Source of the DNA: Pseudomonadota bacterium
GTDB taxonomy: Bacteria > Pseudomonadota > Alphaproteobacteria > Rhodospirillales > Magnetospirillaceae
DNA: 36,581 bases
NCBI GenBank assembly: GCA_021781575.1
Contig: JAJXWP010000041.1
Location: 1-36,581, forward strand
Reading direction: 5' to 3'
Shown: in pieces, positions 8,620 to 16,834 of the stretch
Layout of the letters: every line of letters starts with the position of its first letter
Position numbering within the stretch: position 1 is the first letter of the stretch
Made by a program: the position numbers and the translations under genes
Notes under the pieces: generated by a model
Databases searched by the model: none
Told to the model about the DNA's origin: nothing
The model's input: only the letters and a program-made list of their open reading frames with translations

Positions 8620-8790
8620 GCACCTTGCTCGTTCCCTGGCGCGATATTGAACAATTTTTCTTCCGGAAAAAATGCTCAACAAATTTATCTATTTGTCTTT
8701 CCCAGGAACGTGAACCCACCCGCCCGAGTGGCGCGACAACACCCTGGGGCACTCGCCATTCGCCAGTCCGATCGCCGCCTTGGCATCGAA

Positions 8791-8821
8791 CGGCCGCCGG
8801 ATATGCCCCTCCCGGCGGCCG
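8791..8821. other. Perfect 10-bp hairpin downstream of actP
   Basis: CGGCCGCCGG (8791-8800) and CCGGCGGCCG (8812-8821) pair perfectly around an 11-base loop, between the actP stop (8857) and the cyclase start (8619). On the minus strand no T-run follows, so it may be an mRNA 3'-end or Rho-associated structure rather than a classic terminator. Confidence 0.5.
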
Positions 8822-8856
8822 CTCAACACACAGTTCCACCCGTGCTCCGTCGACAC

Positions 8857-10592
8857 TCAGAGCAAGGCAGCCGGTTCCGCGCCCAGGCCGGTTTCAGACC
8901 GGATCTCCTGAGCCTCGAAGGCCCGGCGCTCGGCGTCCGCGCCGGCGGTCCGGTCGGTGACCGACGCGATCCAGGCAACCATCAGGGCAGCCGGCAGGAC
9001 GACGAAGGTCGGGTAATCGTAAGGGAAAATCGCCGGCCCCATACCCAGCACCTTGGTCCAGACGGTGGGCCCGATGATCAACAGGCCGACAGACCCCAGG
9101 ATACCCGTGTAGCCTCCGAGCACTGCGCCGCGCGTCGTCAGTCCCCGCCAGAACACCGCCAGCACCAGGATGGGGAAGTTCGAGCAAGCGGCGATCGAGA
9201 AGGTCAAGGCGACGATATAGGCGACGTTCTGCTTCTCGAACATGATGCCGAGGATGATGGCGATGATCCCGAGGCCCACCGTGGCGATCTTCGACACCCT
9301 CACTTCCTGCGCTTCGGTGGCTGTACCCTTCATCATGACGTTGGCATAGATATCGTGCGAGATCGCCGATGCGCCCGCCAGGGTCAGGCCGGACACCACC
9401 GCCAGGATGGTGGCGAAGGCGACGGCGGATATGAAGCCCAGGAACAGATTGCCGCCGATGGCGTGGGCCAGGTATACGGCCGGCATATTGCCGCCGCCTT
9501 TGAGAGCGATGCCGGTGGCGGGATCTACCAGATAGGCAGGATTGCTGGCCACCAGAACGATGGCGCCGAAGCCGATGATGAACGTCAGAATATAGAAATA
9601 GCCGATAAAGCAAGTGCCGTAGAGGACTGACTTGCGCGCGGCTTTGGCGTCAGTGACGGTGAAGAAACGCATGAGGATATGCGGCAGGCCGGCGGTGCCG
9701 AACATCAGCGTCAGGCCAAGCGAAATGGATTCGATCGGATTGGGCTTGGCGCCGATGGGTACGACCGATTTCATGATCGCCATGTGCTGCGGATGGATCC
9801 GCACCGCATCCGAGAACAGCTTCTCGAAACTGAAGCCTTCATGGGCCATCACGCCGAGCGCGATGAATGTAGCGCCGCCCAGCAGAAGTCCGGCTTTGAC
9901 GATCTGCACCCAGGTGGTCGCCTTCATCCCGCCGAAGGTCACATAGATGATGATCAACACGCCGACCAGCACCACCGATTGCCGATAGGTCATCTGCGGG
10001 ACCAGCGTGTGGAGCAACTGTCCGGCGCCGACGGCTTGTCCGATCAGATACCAGATCACCACGATCAGCGCACCGATGGCGGCCATGGTCCGGACCGGCC
10101 CTTGGCGGAGCCGGTAGGACGCCACGTCGGCATAGGTGTATCTGCCGAGGTTGCGCAGGCGTTCAGCGATAAGGAACAAGATAACCGGCCACCCCACAAG
10201 CCAGCCGACCGAGAAGATCAGCCCGTAGAATCCGTGGGTGTAGACCAGGGCCGCGATGCCGAGGAACGAGGCGGCGGACATATAGTCGCCGGCGCGATGG
10301 CCAAGCCATTCTGCAGGCCGGTCACACCGCGTCCGGCGGCGTAAAAGTCGGTCGCCGTCTTGGTTCGCTTCGCCGCCCAATAGGTGATGGCGAGCGTCAT
10401 GGCGACGAAAATCAGGAACATCACGATGGCGTTCCAGTTGACCGACACGTCCGCGGTTGCAAGCGGCGCGGCGGCCGAAGCGGTCGCCGACGTGCCGGCG
10501 ACTCCCGCGACGTCTGCCGCGCAGGCCAGCTTGGCGACCAGCAGCGAGCCGGAAGCCGCGCCTGCCGCTAAAGCAATCTTCGGCGCCCTCAT
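8857..10592 (-). pseudogene. actP: Cation/acetate symporter ActP, split by a frameshift
   Basis: A sodium:solute symporter for acetate and similar monocarboxylates. The first frame (from ATG 10592) gives a signal-like N terminus, [25 protein letters not shown] and NGLAIA, then runs out of family similarity. The frame ending at 8857 resumes exactly with [17 protein letters not shown] and continues through [43 protein letters not shown] and the C-terminal RSETGLGAE. The family reads [17 protein letters not shown] without a break, so two extra bases, best seen as a repeated GC, lie at about 10291-10296. Removing them gives about 577 residues, all of an ActP. It follows yjcH with a 4-base overlap. 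It is either a true null allele or a sequence error; everything else in the gene looks intact. Confidence 0.88.
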
Positions 10593-10903
10593 TTGCTGGC
10601 ATCCTGAATGATGTCATGGATCAAACGGTCGAAGGTCGTATTGGCCCGGTACACATAGACCCCGGTCAACACTATCGAAGCGATGATCACGCCGACGCCC
10701 AGAGGCAAGCCCACCGGGATCACGCTGCCAGCGGCGACGGGCTGGGTCAGGAAATCGTCGGCGAACGCAATCAGCATTATAAATCCAAAATATATGGCGC
10801 ACACGATCGCCGATAGGGCCCAAGCCAGCCCGTCACGTTGCCTGACAAGCTGGTGGAACTTCGGGTCGCCCTGAATTCTGCTCACGGTAAGCTCTGTTGA
10901 CAT
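10589..10903 (-). CDS. yjcH: DUF485 membrane protein YjcH, partner of ActP
   Basis: A 104-residue inner membrane protein with two hydrophobic segments ([23 protein letters not shown] and [19 protein letters not shown]). The N-terminal [18 protein letters not shown] and the conserved FADDFLTQP mark the DUF485/YjcH family, which is almost always encoded just before actP and is thought to assist the symporter. ATG 10903 has AAGGAG seven bases upstream and is preferred over the in-frame TTG at 10921. The stop overlaps the actP ATG (ATGA, 10589-10592). Confidence 0.9.
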   Translation of the reverse strand: MSTELTVSRIQGDPKFHQLVRQRDGLAWALSAIVCAIYFGFIMLIAFADDFLTQPVAAGSVIPVGLPLGVGVIIASIVLTGVYVYRANTTFDRLIHDIIQDASK

Positions 10904-11474
10904 CCCACGCTCCTTGCTCAACGTCTTCCATGTCTTCGAGCCGAGCCCGCGGCGGGGCTCTGTTGTTCATTTGGGGATCGTGCTCTCGTCGTCCGCCCCA
11001 GCCACCTGGCTCCCAAGCGCCTGGTTCAGGCGGCCCGCCAATTGATTGGGTTGTGGAGGAACTCTGAGGATGATATGCGCACCAGCCATCAGATTCTCGC
11101 CACTAGCGGGCCATTCACGACTTTTATCTTTTATGGAAGCACTTTTCCCTGCGCCGGATCTATTTTGATTAGCGGCATCGCATCGCGATCCCAAGCCCCT
11201 GTTATCCGATCAAGGGGTAACACGAATAATTAAGACAGTCAACAATACTCCCCCTGTTATTAACAGCATGCGGAAAAGCAGGGGTTTGGCCAGAACCATT
11301 CATCGTAAAGCAAACCCCTTATCTGGAAACAATGTATAATTCATATAGTCCACGCATGATCGTGGGTTACTCTCTGTTATTCAGCAACACCGACAGTCAT
11401 TGCCAGATCAGCGCCAAGCCGGCGCTAAGTCACCGTCCTTTTCTATGCTTTAGGTAGAATTCCCCCAAAGTCTT

Positions 11475-11516
11475 GCAATCAGAGCCAAACTGAAGATTCA
11501 GTTTGGCTCTGATTGC
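11475..11516. repeat. 42-bp perfect palindrome (20-bp arms, 2-base centre)
   Basis: Arm GCAATCAGAGCCAAACTGAA (11475-11494) is followed by GA and then by its exact reverse complement (11497-11516). It could extrude as a cruciform or fold into a very stable RNA hairpin. The next bases CCCAG are not a T-run, so it is not a standard terminator. It lies about 195 bases upstream of the CBS/DUF294 start. Confidence 0.85.
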
Positions 11517-11582
11517 CCAGTTCATCATCAGCCCCTCGCCGGGCCGTGGCCGTCCCGCCCTGCACGGAGCACGAACCAAGGC

Positions 11583-11618
11583 TGGTGCACCAAACCATTT
11601 GAATGGTTTTATGCACCA
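11583..11618. repeat. 36-bp inverted repeat (17-base arms, 15 paired)
   Basis: TGGTGCACCAAACCATT (11583-11599) is followed by TG and by AATGGTTTTATGCACCA (11602-11618); 15 of 17 positions pair, the two mismatches being side by side. It lies 66 bases past the larger palindrome and 92 bases before the CBS/DUF294 start. The outer TGGTGCA/TGCACCA halves could also be a protein-binding dyad. Confidence 0.75.
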
Positions 11619-11709
11619 CCGACACCGGCGGCAGCTTGTGCGCGATAGGTTTCCAATACAACTCATCCCGCTTTTCTCATATGCGGGGGAGGGATATGGT
11701 GTCGCAACC

Positions 11710-13146
11710 ATGATGTCCGATGTCTCTTCCCTTGCCCGTCTGGACAGTTTCGCCTATCGGCATCGACTGGAAGAGGTCATGGCCCGGCCGGTTCTCACCG
11801 CGAGGGAAGACCTGACATTCGCGGAAGCTTGCGATCGCATGGCCGACGCCAGGGTCAGCTCGCTGGTGGTCGTCGACTGGGACGGCCGAGCGGTGGGGAT
11901 CGTCACCGAGCGCGACGTCCTGCGCGCACTTTCCCGATTGCGCGCCGCGGCATTGGAGCTTCGCCTGGCCGACGTCATGTCCTCGCCGGTGCGGGCTGTT
12001 CCCGGCGATGCCTTCCTTTACGTCGGCATTGCCCGATTGACGCGGCTCGGCCTGCGCCACCTCGTGGTGGTCGATGCCGAACAGCGGCCCATCGGCATGA
12101 TCACCGGCCGCGCCCTGCTGAAAGTGCGGGCAAGCCAGGCGCTGGCGATCGGCGATGACATCGATGCGGCCGAATGCCCCTTGGATATGGACCAGGCGCG
12201 CAGAGCGCTGCCAAGACTCGCCACAAACCTATTGGCCGAAGGCGTTTCGGCGCGCAACATCGCCGCCGTCATCGGCACGGTCATCCGCGATATCACCAGG
12301 CGCGCCGCCGAATTGGCTGAGGCAAGCATGACCGCCGATGGCTGGGGGCCGGCCCCGGCCCCATGGGCGCTGCTCGTCCTCGGCTCGGCCGGCCGCGGGG
12401 AAAGCCTGCTTTCCTTTGATCAGGACAATGCCGTCGTCCATGCCGGCGGCGCCACCGACGACCTGTGGTTCGCCGAGATCGCGCGGCGCATCAACGATAT
12501 CCTCGATCAGGCCGGCATCCCTTACTGCAGCGGCAACGTGATGGCGCGCAATCCCCAGTGGCGACGCTCGCTGGAAGATTGGAAGACCGAAATCCGGCGG
12601 TGGGTTTTCGAGCCACAAATGCAGACCGTGATGAACGTCGACATCTTTTTCGACTTCGTTGCGGTGCACGGTGACCGCGAGTTGGCGCGGGACTTGAAGC
12701 AATATGCCATCGATACGGCCGGTGCCTCCGCCTTTTTTGTACAGTTCCTGGCGATGAACGTGGCGCAGATGGGCTCGCCGACGGGGCTTTTCGGCCGTTT
12801 CGCCACCACACACGGCCGGTTGGACGCGAAGCTGACCGGACTGCTCCCCATCGTTTCGGCGGCCCGCGCCAAAGCTGTCCGCCATCGCATCGCCGCCACC
12901 GGCACGGCCGAACGCTACGCCGCCTTGCAAGCCGCCGGGCTGATGCACCAGGAGGACCTGGCAAGCCTGCTCGACGCCCACGAAACCATCCTGCGGATCA
13001 TGTTCGACCAGCAACTGGCCGACATCGCCGCCGGCCTGGCACCGTCCGCCACCATCGAACCTCGTCGCCTCGGCCGCGCCGGGCAGCAGCGGTTGAAAGC
13101 GGCGTTCGACCGCATCCGCACGCTGAAGACGCTGATTGGCGCTTGA
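11710..13146 (+). CDS. CBS-pair protein with DUF294 nucleotidyltransferase-like domain
   Basis: A 478-residue cytoplasmic protein. Two CBS motifs come first (about residues 20-140; VMARPVLTAREDLTFAEAC, then VMSSPVRAVPGDAF), which usually bind adenine nucleotides. Next is a DUF294 domain with GSAGRGESLLSFDQDNAVV, the GSxxRxE...DxD pattern of GlnD-like nucleotidyltransferases, and then the DUF294 C-terminal helical domain. The frame is open from 11503, but the part before ATG 11710 runs through inverted repeats and looks non-coding; 11713 is a second ATG. The nearest purine-rich site (GGGGGAGGGA) is over 15 bases upstream, so the start is not firm. Such genes recur beside actP/yjcH and a sensor exonuclease, as here. 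The target of nucleotidylation, if any, is unknown. Confidence 0.85.
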   Translation: MMSDVSSLARLDSFAYRHRLEEVMARPVLTAREDLTFAEACDRMADARVSSLVVVDWDGRAVGIVTERDVLRALSRLRAAALELRLADVMSSPVRAVPGDAFLYVGIARLTRLGLRHLVVVDAEQRPIGMITGRALLKVRASQALAIGDDIDAAECPLDMDQARRALPRLATNLLAEGVSARNIAAVIGTVIRDITRRAAELAEASMTADGWGPAPAPWALLVLGSAGRGESLLSFDQDNAVVHAGGATDDLWFAEIARRINDILDQAGIPYCSGNVMARNPQWRRSLEDWKTEIRRWVFEPQMQTVMNVDIFFDFVAVHGDRELARDLKQYAIDTAGASAFFVQFLAMNVAQMGSPTGLFGRFATTHGRLDAKLTGLLPIVSAARAKAVRHRIAATGTAERYAALQAAGLMHQEDLASLLDAHETILRIMFDQQLADIAAGLAPSATIEPRRLGRAGQQRLKAAFDRIRTLKTLIGA

Positions 13147-13151
13147 TCCCT

Positions 13152-13175
13152 CGGCTTCCGCGGATGCGGAAGCCG
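13152..13175. terminator. 10-bp GC-rich hairpin between convergent genes
   Basis: CGGCTTCCGC (13152-13161), loop GGAT, and GCGGAAGCCG (13166-13175) pair perfectly, five bases past the DUF294 gene stop. No T-run follows on either strand, so termination is inferred from position and stability. Confidence 0.5.
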
Positions 13176-13189
13176 CAACTGATGAATCT

Positions 13190-13230
13190 AAGGAGTCGGA
13201 AAATGATGACTTATCATTCTACGACTTCTT
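13190..13230. terminator. Second hairpin between the convergent genes, overlapping the exonuclease stop
   Basis: The 18-base arms 13190-13207 and 13213-13230 pair at 15 positions around a 5-base loop; AATGAT/ATCATT next to the loop is perfect. The structure reaches two bases into the exonuclease stop codon (13229-13231). With the hairpin at 13152-13175 it may form a bidirectional terminator. Confidence 0.4.
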
Positions 13231-15253
13231 AAAGGACCGCCTGCAGGCGGTGGTGCAGTTCCCACGTCATGTTCAGCGTCGTCATGGCGTCGTCGAGAGT
13301 ATGGATGCCCTTGGCTTCCAGTGCGTCGATCAGGCGCAGCAGAACCGCCGCGGTCAGCAGCGAATCGCCAAGGGCCGTGTGGCGATCGGTGGCCGGGATG
13401 CCATATCGCTTGGCGATGGCGTCGAGGGATTGGTTCTCCGGCGTGCCGTCGACATAGGATGACAGGAGCATGGTGTCGAGCACGGGGTTGCTGAAAGCCA
13501 CGCCGGATTCGCGCTCCCGCATGCGGATGAACTTGAGATCGAACGCGGCGTTGTGGGCCACCAGGACGGCATCGGCGACATAGGCCTTGAATTGCGGCAG
13601 GACTACGGCGAGGGGTGGCTTGTCGATCACCATCTGGTCGGTGATCCCGTGGAAGCGGGTCGATTCCCTGGGGATCCCGCGGCCTGGATTGACGACACGG
13701 CTGAACGTCTCGCCGGTCAGGATGCGGCCGTTGACAATGCGCACCCCGGCGATGGAGACGATTTGATCACCCTGGGTAGGACTGAGCCCGGTGGTCTCGG
13801 TATCGAAGACCACGTAGGTCACGTCCCGCAGGTTGAGCTGCCCCAAACGGCCAGGCCGTCCCTGTTCCAACAGATTGAAGTCGAAAAACTCCGGACGTGG
13901 TGGCAGCATCCTGGCAAGATCGGTACGATCTTGGCCTTCCCGCCCCGGAGGCAGGGCGATACGCAGCGTTACCCTGCCGTCCCTGGCCTCCTCCACCAGA
14001 TCCTCATGGGTGTGGTGACGCATGACGTCGCGTACGGTCATGCCGCCCAGCGCGGCCGAGATCGGCGCCAACTGCCACTCCGCCAGCGTATGGTCGGCCA
14101 CCCGCCCACCGCGCCAGGATATCAGGATCCAACCGTGGCCCCCGTCGATGTCGGCGCCCAGGTCGAATTCGGTCGCTCCGGTTCCTTTGGCGACGCACCG
14201 CAGCAGCGCTTCGAGAGCGACGGCCAGCGTGTGGCTGTCGCCATGCAGCCAGATGGGCAGACCGGTCCGATTGACCTTGAGACCGGAGTCCTGCAGGCGA
14301 TTGACGACGAAACCGAATAAATACGCCGAGTTGATATCGGCCATCGGCCACCAGCCGGCCAGCAACGACCGGTATCCCTCGTCCGCCATCTTCAACGCAG
14401 TGGAAATGTCGGCGGCGGCCTGGGCCGGGTCACAGGTGACGTCGTTCAACCGGGCCACCGGCCCTTGCAAACTGTCGATCACCTCTCGCAGCAGGGCGTC
14501 ACGCCGGGCCAGGGCGGAAACCGACGCCGTCACGTCGTCGAAGCTGATGACGTAGCCGGTCACATCGGCATCGATGCGGACCAGCCTCATGCGGCCCTGG
14601 AGCAGGATTCGCCCGTCCGACGTGCCTGTGATAAACGGAGCACTCTCGGGCCCGCTTTCCGGCCGGCGCAGCAGAACCTCGAGCATGTGCAGCACCGGAT
14701 CCATCCCCAGGAGGGCGGACAATGAACGCCCCAGCCCCAGTTCGCCTGAGACCCGCAGCAGCCCCAGGGCCTTCTGGTTGTAAAGCACCACCTGATGGCG
14801 CAGATTGCAAACCACGACGCCTTGGTGCAGGTCGTTCAGGACGGCGCCGAGGCGCGCTTTTTCGGTCTCGGCACCGGCCGTGGCGGCCGCCACGGCCTCG
14901 TTCCGTTGAACCAGAGCCATGTCCAGCGCCCCCGCCAGGGCGTTGAGGGCGTCCACCAGGCCTGGCAACGTGGCGTATTGCGCCCTGTCGATGAGCTTAC
15001 CCTGCCTGCCGAAGGCGATGGCACGCAGTTCGACCGCCAGACGGTGAAGCGGACGAATGTAGAAATGTCGGAAGATCTGCAACGCCGCGACCAGAAACCC
15101 GGCACCAAGGGCCACCGCGGAGAGAATGAACAGCGCCGCGAATTGCGGCACTGACCGCCCCTCTCCGAGCAGCCCACCGATCGCCGCCACCGACCCGGCA
15201 AAGACAATGAATACCGTAGACAGCCACAGGATGGGTCGTCGCGGCATCGCCAT
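13229..15253 (-). CDS. Membrane PAS/kinase-like sensor fused to a DEDDh 3'-5' exonuclease
   Basis: A 674-residue protein. Two membrane segments (about residues 8-28 and 36-62) are followed by a HAMP/linker-like helical region, a PAS-like domain (about 140-260, with LRHQVVLYNQKALGLL) and a region like a degenerate histidine-kinase core (LHGDSHTLAVALEALLRCV looks like an N-box, but no G-boxes are seen). The C-terminal domain is a DNA polymerase III epsilon-type exonuclease with all three motifs: FDTETTGL, HNAAFDLKFIR and HTALGDSLL. It probably hydrolyses nucleic acid or small nucleotides under control of a membrane or redox signal; the substrate is unknown. ATG 15253 has AGGA upstream and is preferred over TTG 15286. 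It is convergent with the CBS/DUF294 gene, and this pairing recurs near actP. Confidence 0.85.
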   Translation of the reverse strand: MAMPRRPILWLSTVFIVFAGSVAAIGGLLGEGRSVPQFAALFILSAVALGAGFLVAALQIFRHFYIRPLHRLAVELRAIAFGRQGKLIDRAQYATLPGLVDALNALAGALDMALVQRNEAVAAATAGAETEKARLGAVLNDLHQGVVVCNLRHQVVLYNQKALGLLRVSGELGLGRSLSALLGMDPVLHMLEVLLRRPESGPESAPFITGTSDGRILLQGRMRLVRIDADVTGYVISFDDVTASVSALARRDALLREVIDSLQGPVARLNDVTCDPAQAAADISTALKMADEGYRSLLAGWWPMADINSAYLFGFVVNRLQDSGLKVNRTGLPIWLHGDSHTLAVALEALLRCVAKGTGATEFDLGADIDGGHGWILISWRGGRVADHTLAEWQLAPISAALGGMTVRDVMRHHTHEDLVEEARDGRVTLRIALPPGREGQDRTDLARMLPPRPEFFDFNLLEQGRPGRLGQLNLRDVTYVVFDTETTGLSPTQGDQIVSIAGVRIVNGRILTGETFSRVVNPGRGIPRESTRFHGITDQMVIDKPPLAVVLPQFKAYVADAVLVAHNAAFDLKFIRMRERESGVAFSNPVLDTMLLSSYVDGTPENQSLDAIAKRYGIPATDRHTALGDSLLTAAVLLRLIDALEAKGIHTLDDAMTTLNMTWELHHRLQAVL

Positions 15254-15513
15254 TTCAGATGTCCTGCAAAAGACAGGCCGCCACAATGATCAAGTCTGCC
15301 TCATCTTCCCGAATCAAGGCCGCGCCCTCTCCATAACAGGAGGAAATGCAAAGGCTTTTTCAAGAGGTTATAGCGACAGCTTTTCCGCATATAGCCTTTT
15401 TTTGCTATTAGCCATACAATTAGTAGGTTTGCGCGCGCCGCTGCCCTCGGTGTACATAGAGTAGGAGCGACAGGTGCGGTTTCCCCTTAGTCGCTATCGC
15501 GGAGGAAATGGCC

Positions 15514-15720
15514 ATGTTCTCGAAGCCCGAGGTCGCGGTTGGGGATCGTTTTACCAAGGTTGGCAGCTTCCGGATGCCGGTGTGGAAGGTTGCCCGAATT
15601 TATCGCCAGTCGGAACCGCCGCACGCCCATCTGGAAAAAGAGGGAGCCGAACGCGATTCTATCACCGTGTCCATTCCGGCGCTCAACGACAGCAGCCTCT
15701 TCCGTAAGGTTCCAGCCTGA
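15514..15720 (+). CDS. Small hypothetical protein, 68 residues
   Basis: MFSKPEVAVGDRFTKVG opens a short soluble protein that continues with FRMPVWKVARIYRQSEPPHAH and ITVSIPALNDSSLFRKV. GGAGG lies eight bases before ATG 15514; the in-frame ATG at 15508 is too close to it. The strong ribosome site, balanced composition and lack of a competing gene support it as real. Alternating hydrophobic residues suggest a small beta-rich fold. I do not recognise a function. It diverges from the exonuclease gene and converges with the epimerase gene. Confidence 0.7.
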   Translation: MFSKPEVAVGDRFTKVGSFRMPVWKVARIYRQSEPPHAHLEKEGAERDSITVSIPALNDSSLFRKVPA

Positions 15721-15768
15721 GCCGTCGGCACCACTGCGGTCTGTGGTCGCCACGGCGAGGGTGGCGCC

Positions 15769-16743
15769 TCACTGCCGATAATGCTCGCGGTACCAGGCGA
15801 CGAAACGCGGCACACCCTCGTCGATGGTGGTGGACGGCTCGAAGCCGAAATCCCGTCGGATGGCTTCGATATCAGCAAAGGTTTCCTTGACGTCACCCGG
15901 CTGCATCGGCTCGAAAATGATCTCCGCCTTGCGCCCCAGCGCCTGCTCGATCAGGCCGATGAAGCGCATCAGCGACTCCGAGCGATGGTTGCCGATATTG
16001 TACAGGCGATAGGGAACATCCAGCCCGTTCGGTGGACCGTCGACCACCGCCACCACCCCTTTGACGATATCGTCGATGAATGTGAAGTCCCGCCGCATGT
16101 CGCCGCCGTTGAATACATGGATCGGCTCGCCGGCAAGGATGGCCTTGACGAACAGGAAGGCCGACATGTCCGGGCGACCCCACGGGCCGTAGACGGTGAA
16201 GAAGCGCAAACCGGTGGTGGGAATGCCGAACAGGTGACTGTAGCAATGAGCCATCAGTTCTCCCGACTTCTTGGTCGCGGCGTACAGTGAAATCGGGGAA
16301 TCGACGCGGTCCTCGACGGAAAACGGAAGCTTGGTATTGCTGCCGTATACCGACGATGAACTGGCATAGACCAGATGTTCACAGCGGGGCAGCCGGCGCG
16401 CCAGTTCCAGCATCACCAAATGCCCTTCGATATTCGAACGCGTATAGGCGAAGGGGTTGACCAGCGAATACCGGACTCCGGCCTGCGCCGCCAGGTTGAT
16501 GATGTGGGTCACGTCGGGATGGCGGTCCGCCACCTCCGTCATTGCCTCCCGGTCGGCGATGTCAACTCGATGGAAGGTGAAACCCGCATGTTCCTGCAGC
16601 ATGGCCAGCCGGGCTTCCTTCAGCGCCGGATCGTAATAGTCGTTGACGATGTCGATGCCGACCACCGTCTCACCGCGCCCAAGCAAGGTGCGGCAGGTGT
16701 GAAAGCCGATGAACCCGGCGGCACCGGTCACCAGATAGGTCAT
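15769..16743 (-). CDS. UDP-glucuronate 4-epimerase (short-chain dehydrogenase type)
   Basis: A 324-residue NAD-dependent sugar epimerase. The N-terminal Rossmann motif VTGAAGFIGFHTCRTLL, GIDIVNDYYDPALKEARL, the serine-rich active site YASSSSVYGSNTKLPF and the catalytic YAATKKSGE (YxxxK) are present, followed by GLRFFTVYGPWGRPDMS. The N-DYYDPALKEARL and PFSVEDRVD segments are typical of UDP-glucuronate 4-epimerases, which make UDP-galacturonate for surface polysaccharide or lipopolysaccharide. It stands without other glycan genes in this window. No clear ribosome site precedes ATG 16743. The MFS gene ends 118 bases upstream on the same strand. Confidence 0.87.
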   Translation of the reverse strand: MTYLVTGAAGFIGFHTCRTLLGRGETVVGIDIVNDYYDPALKEARLAMLQEHAGFTFHRVDIADREAMTEVADRHPDVTHIINLAAQAGVRYSLVNPFAYTRSNIEGHLVMLELARRLPRCEHLVYASSSSVYGSNTKLPFSVEDRVDSPISLYAATKKSGELMAHCYSHLFGIPTTGLRFFTVYGPWGRPDMSAFLFVKAILAGEPIHVFNGGDMRRDFTFIDDIVKGVVAVVDGPPNGLDVPYRLYNIGNHRSESLMRFIGLIEQALGRKAEIIFEPMQPGDVKETFADIEAIRRDFGFEPSTTIDEGVPRFVAWYREHYRQ

Positions 16744-16834
16744 ACCCCGGCCCCGAGGCAGCAGGAGAAACAGGTTTCGACAGCGTGTTTCAACTCACCC
16801 TCCTTCGGCAAAGGCGCCAGATTAAGCAATCGAT

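Larger units (their letters stand above)
10904..11709. other. 806-bp intergenic region between yjcH and the CBS/DUF294 gene
   Basis: No convincing gene is seen. The part at 11080-11470 is distinctly AT-richer than its surroundings. It contains three copies of CTGTTAT (11199, 11254, 11374), a 9-bp inverted repeat AGGGGTTTG/CAAACCCCT (11280-11288 and 11311-11319), and TATAAT at 11335-11340, a possible -10 box for the downstream plus-strand gene though no good -35 is seen. Two large inverted repeats at 11475-11516 and 11583-11618 are listed separately. The divergent promoters of yjcH-actP and the CBS/DUF294 gene must lie here. Confidence 0.6.

Noticed and set aside
8641-8700. TTCCGGAA-centred imperfect palindrome as a terminator or operator
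   Set aside because: Pairing requires several bulges and there is no GC stem followed by a T-run; the evidence is too weak.
10967-11194. 75-codon minus-strand open frame upstream of yjcH
   Set aside because: No recognisable domain, no good ribosome site, and it lies in a probable promoter region.
11503-11709. N-terminal extension of the CBS/DUF294 frame
   Set aside because: It runs through two inverted repeats and lacks protein-like sequence; the domain order starts after ATG 11710.
12229-13014. 261-codon minus-strand open frame inside the CBS/DUF294 gene
   Set aside because: Antisense shadow with no motif.
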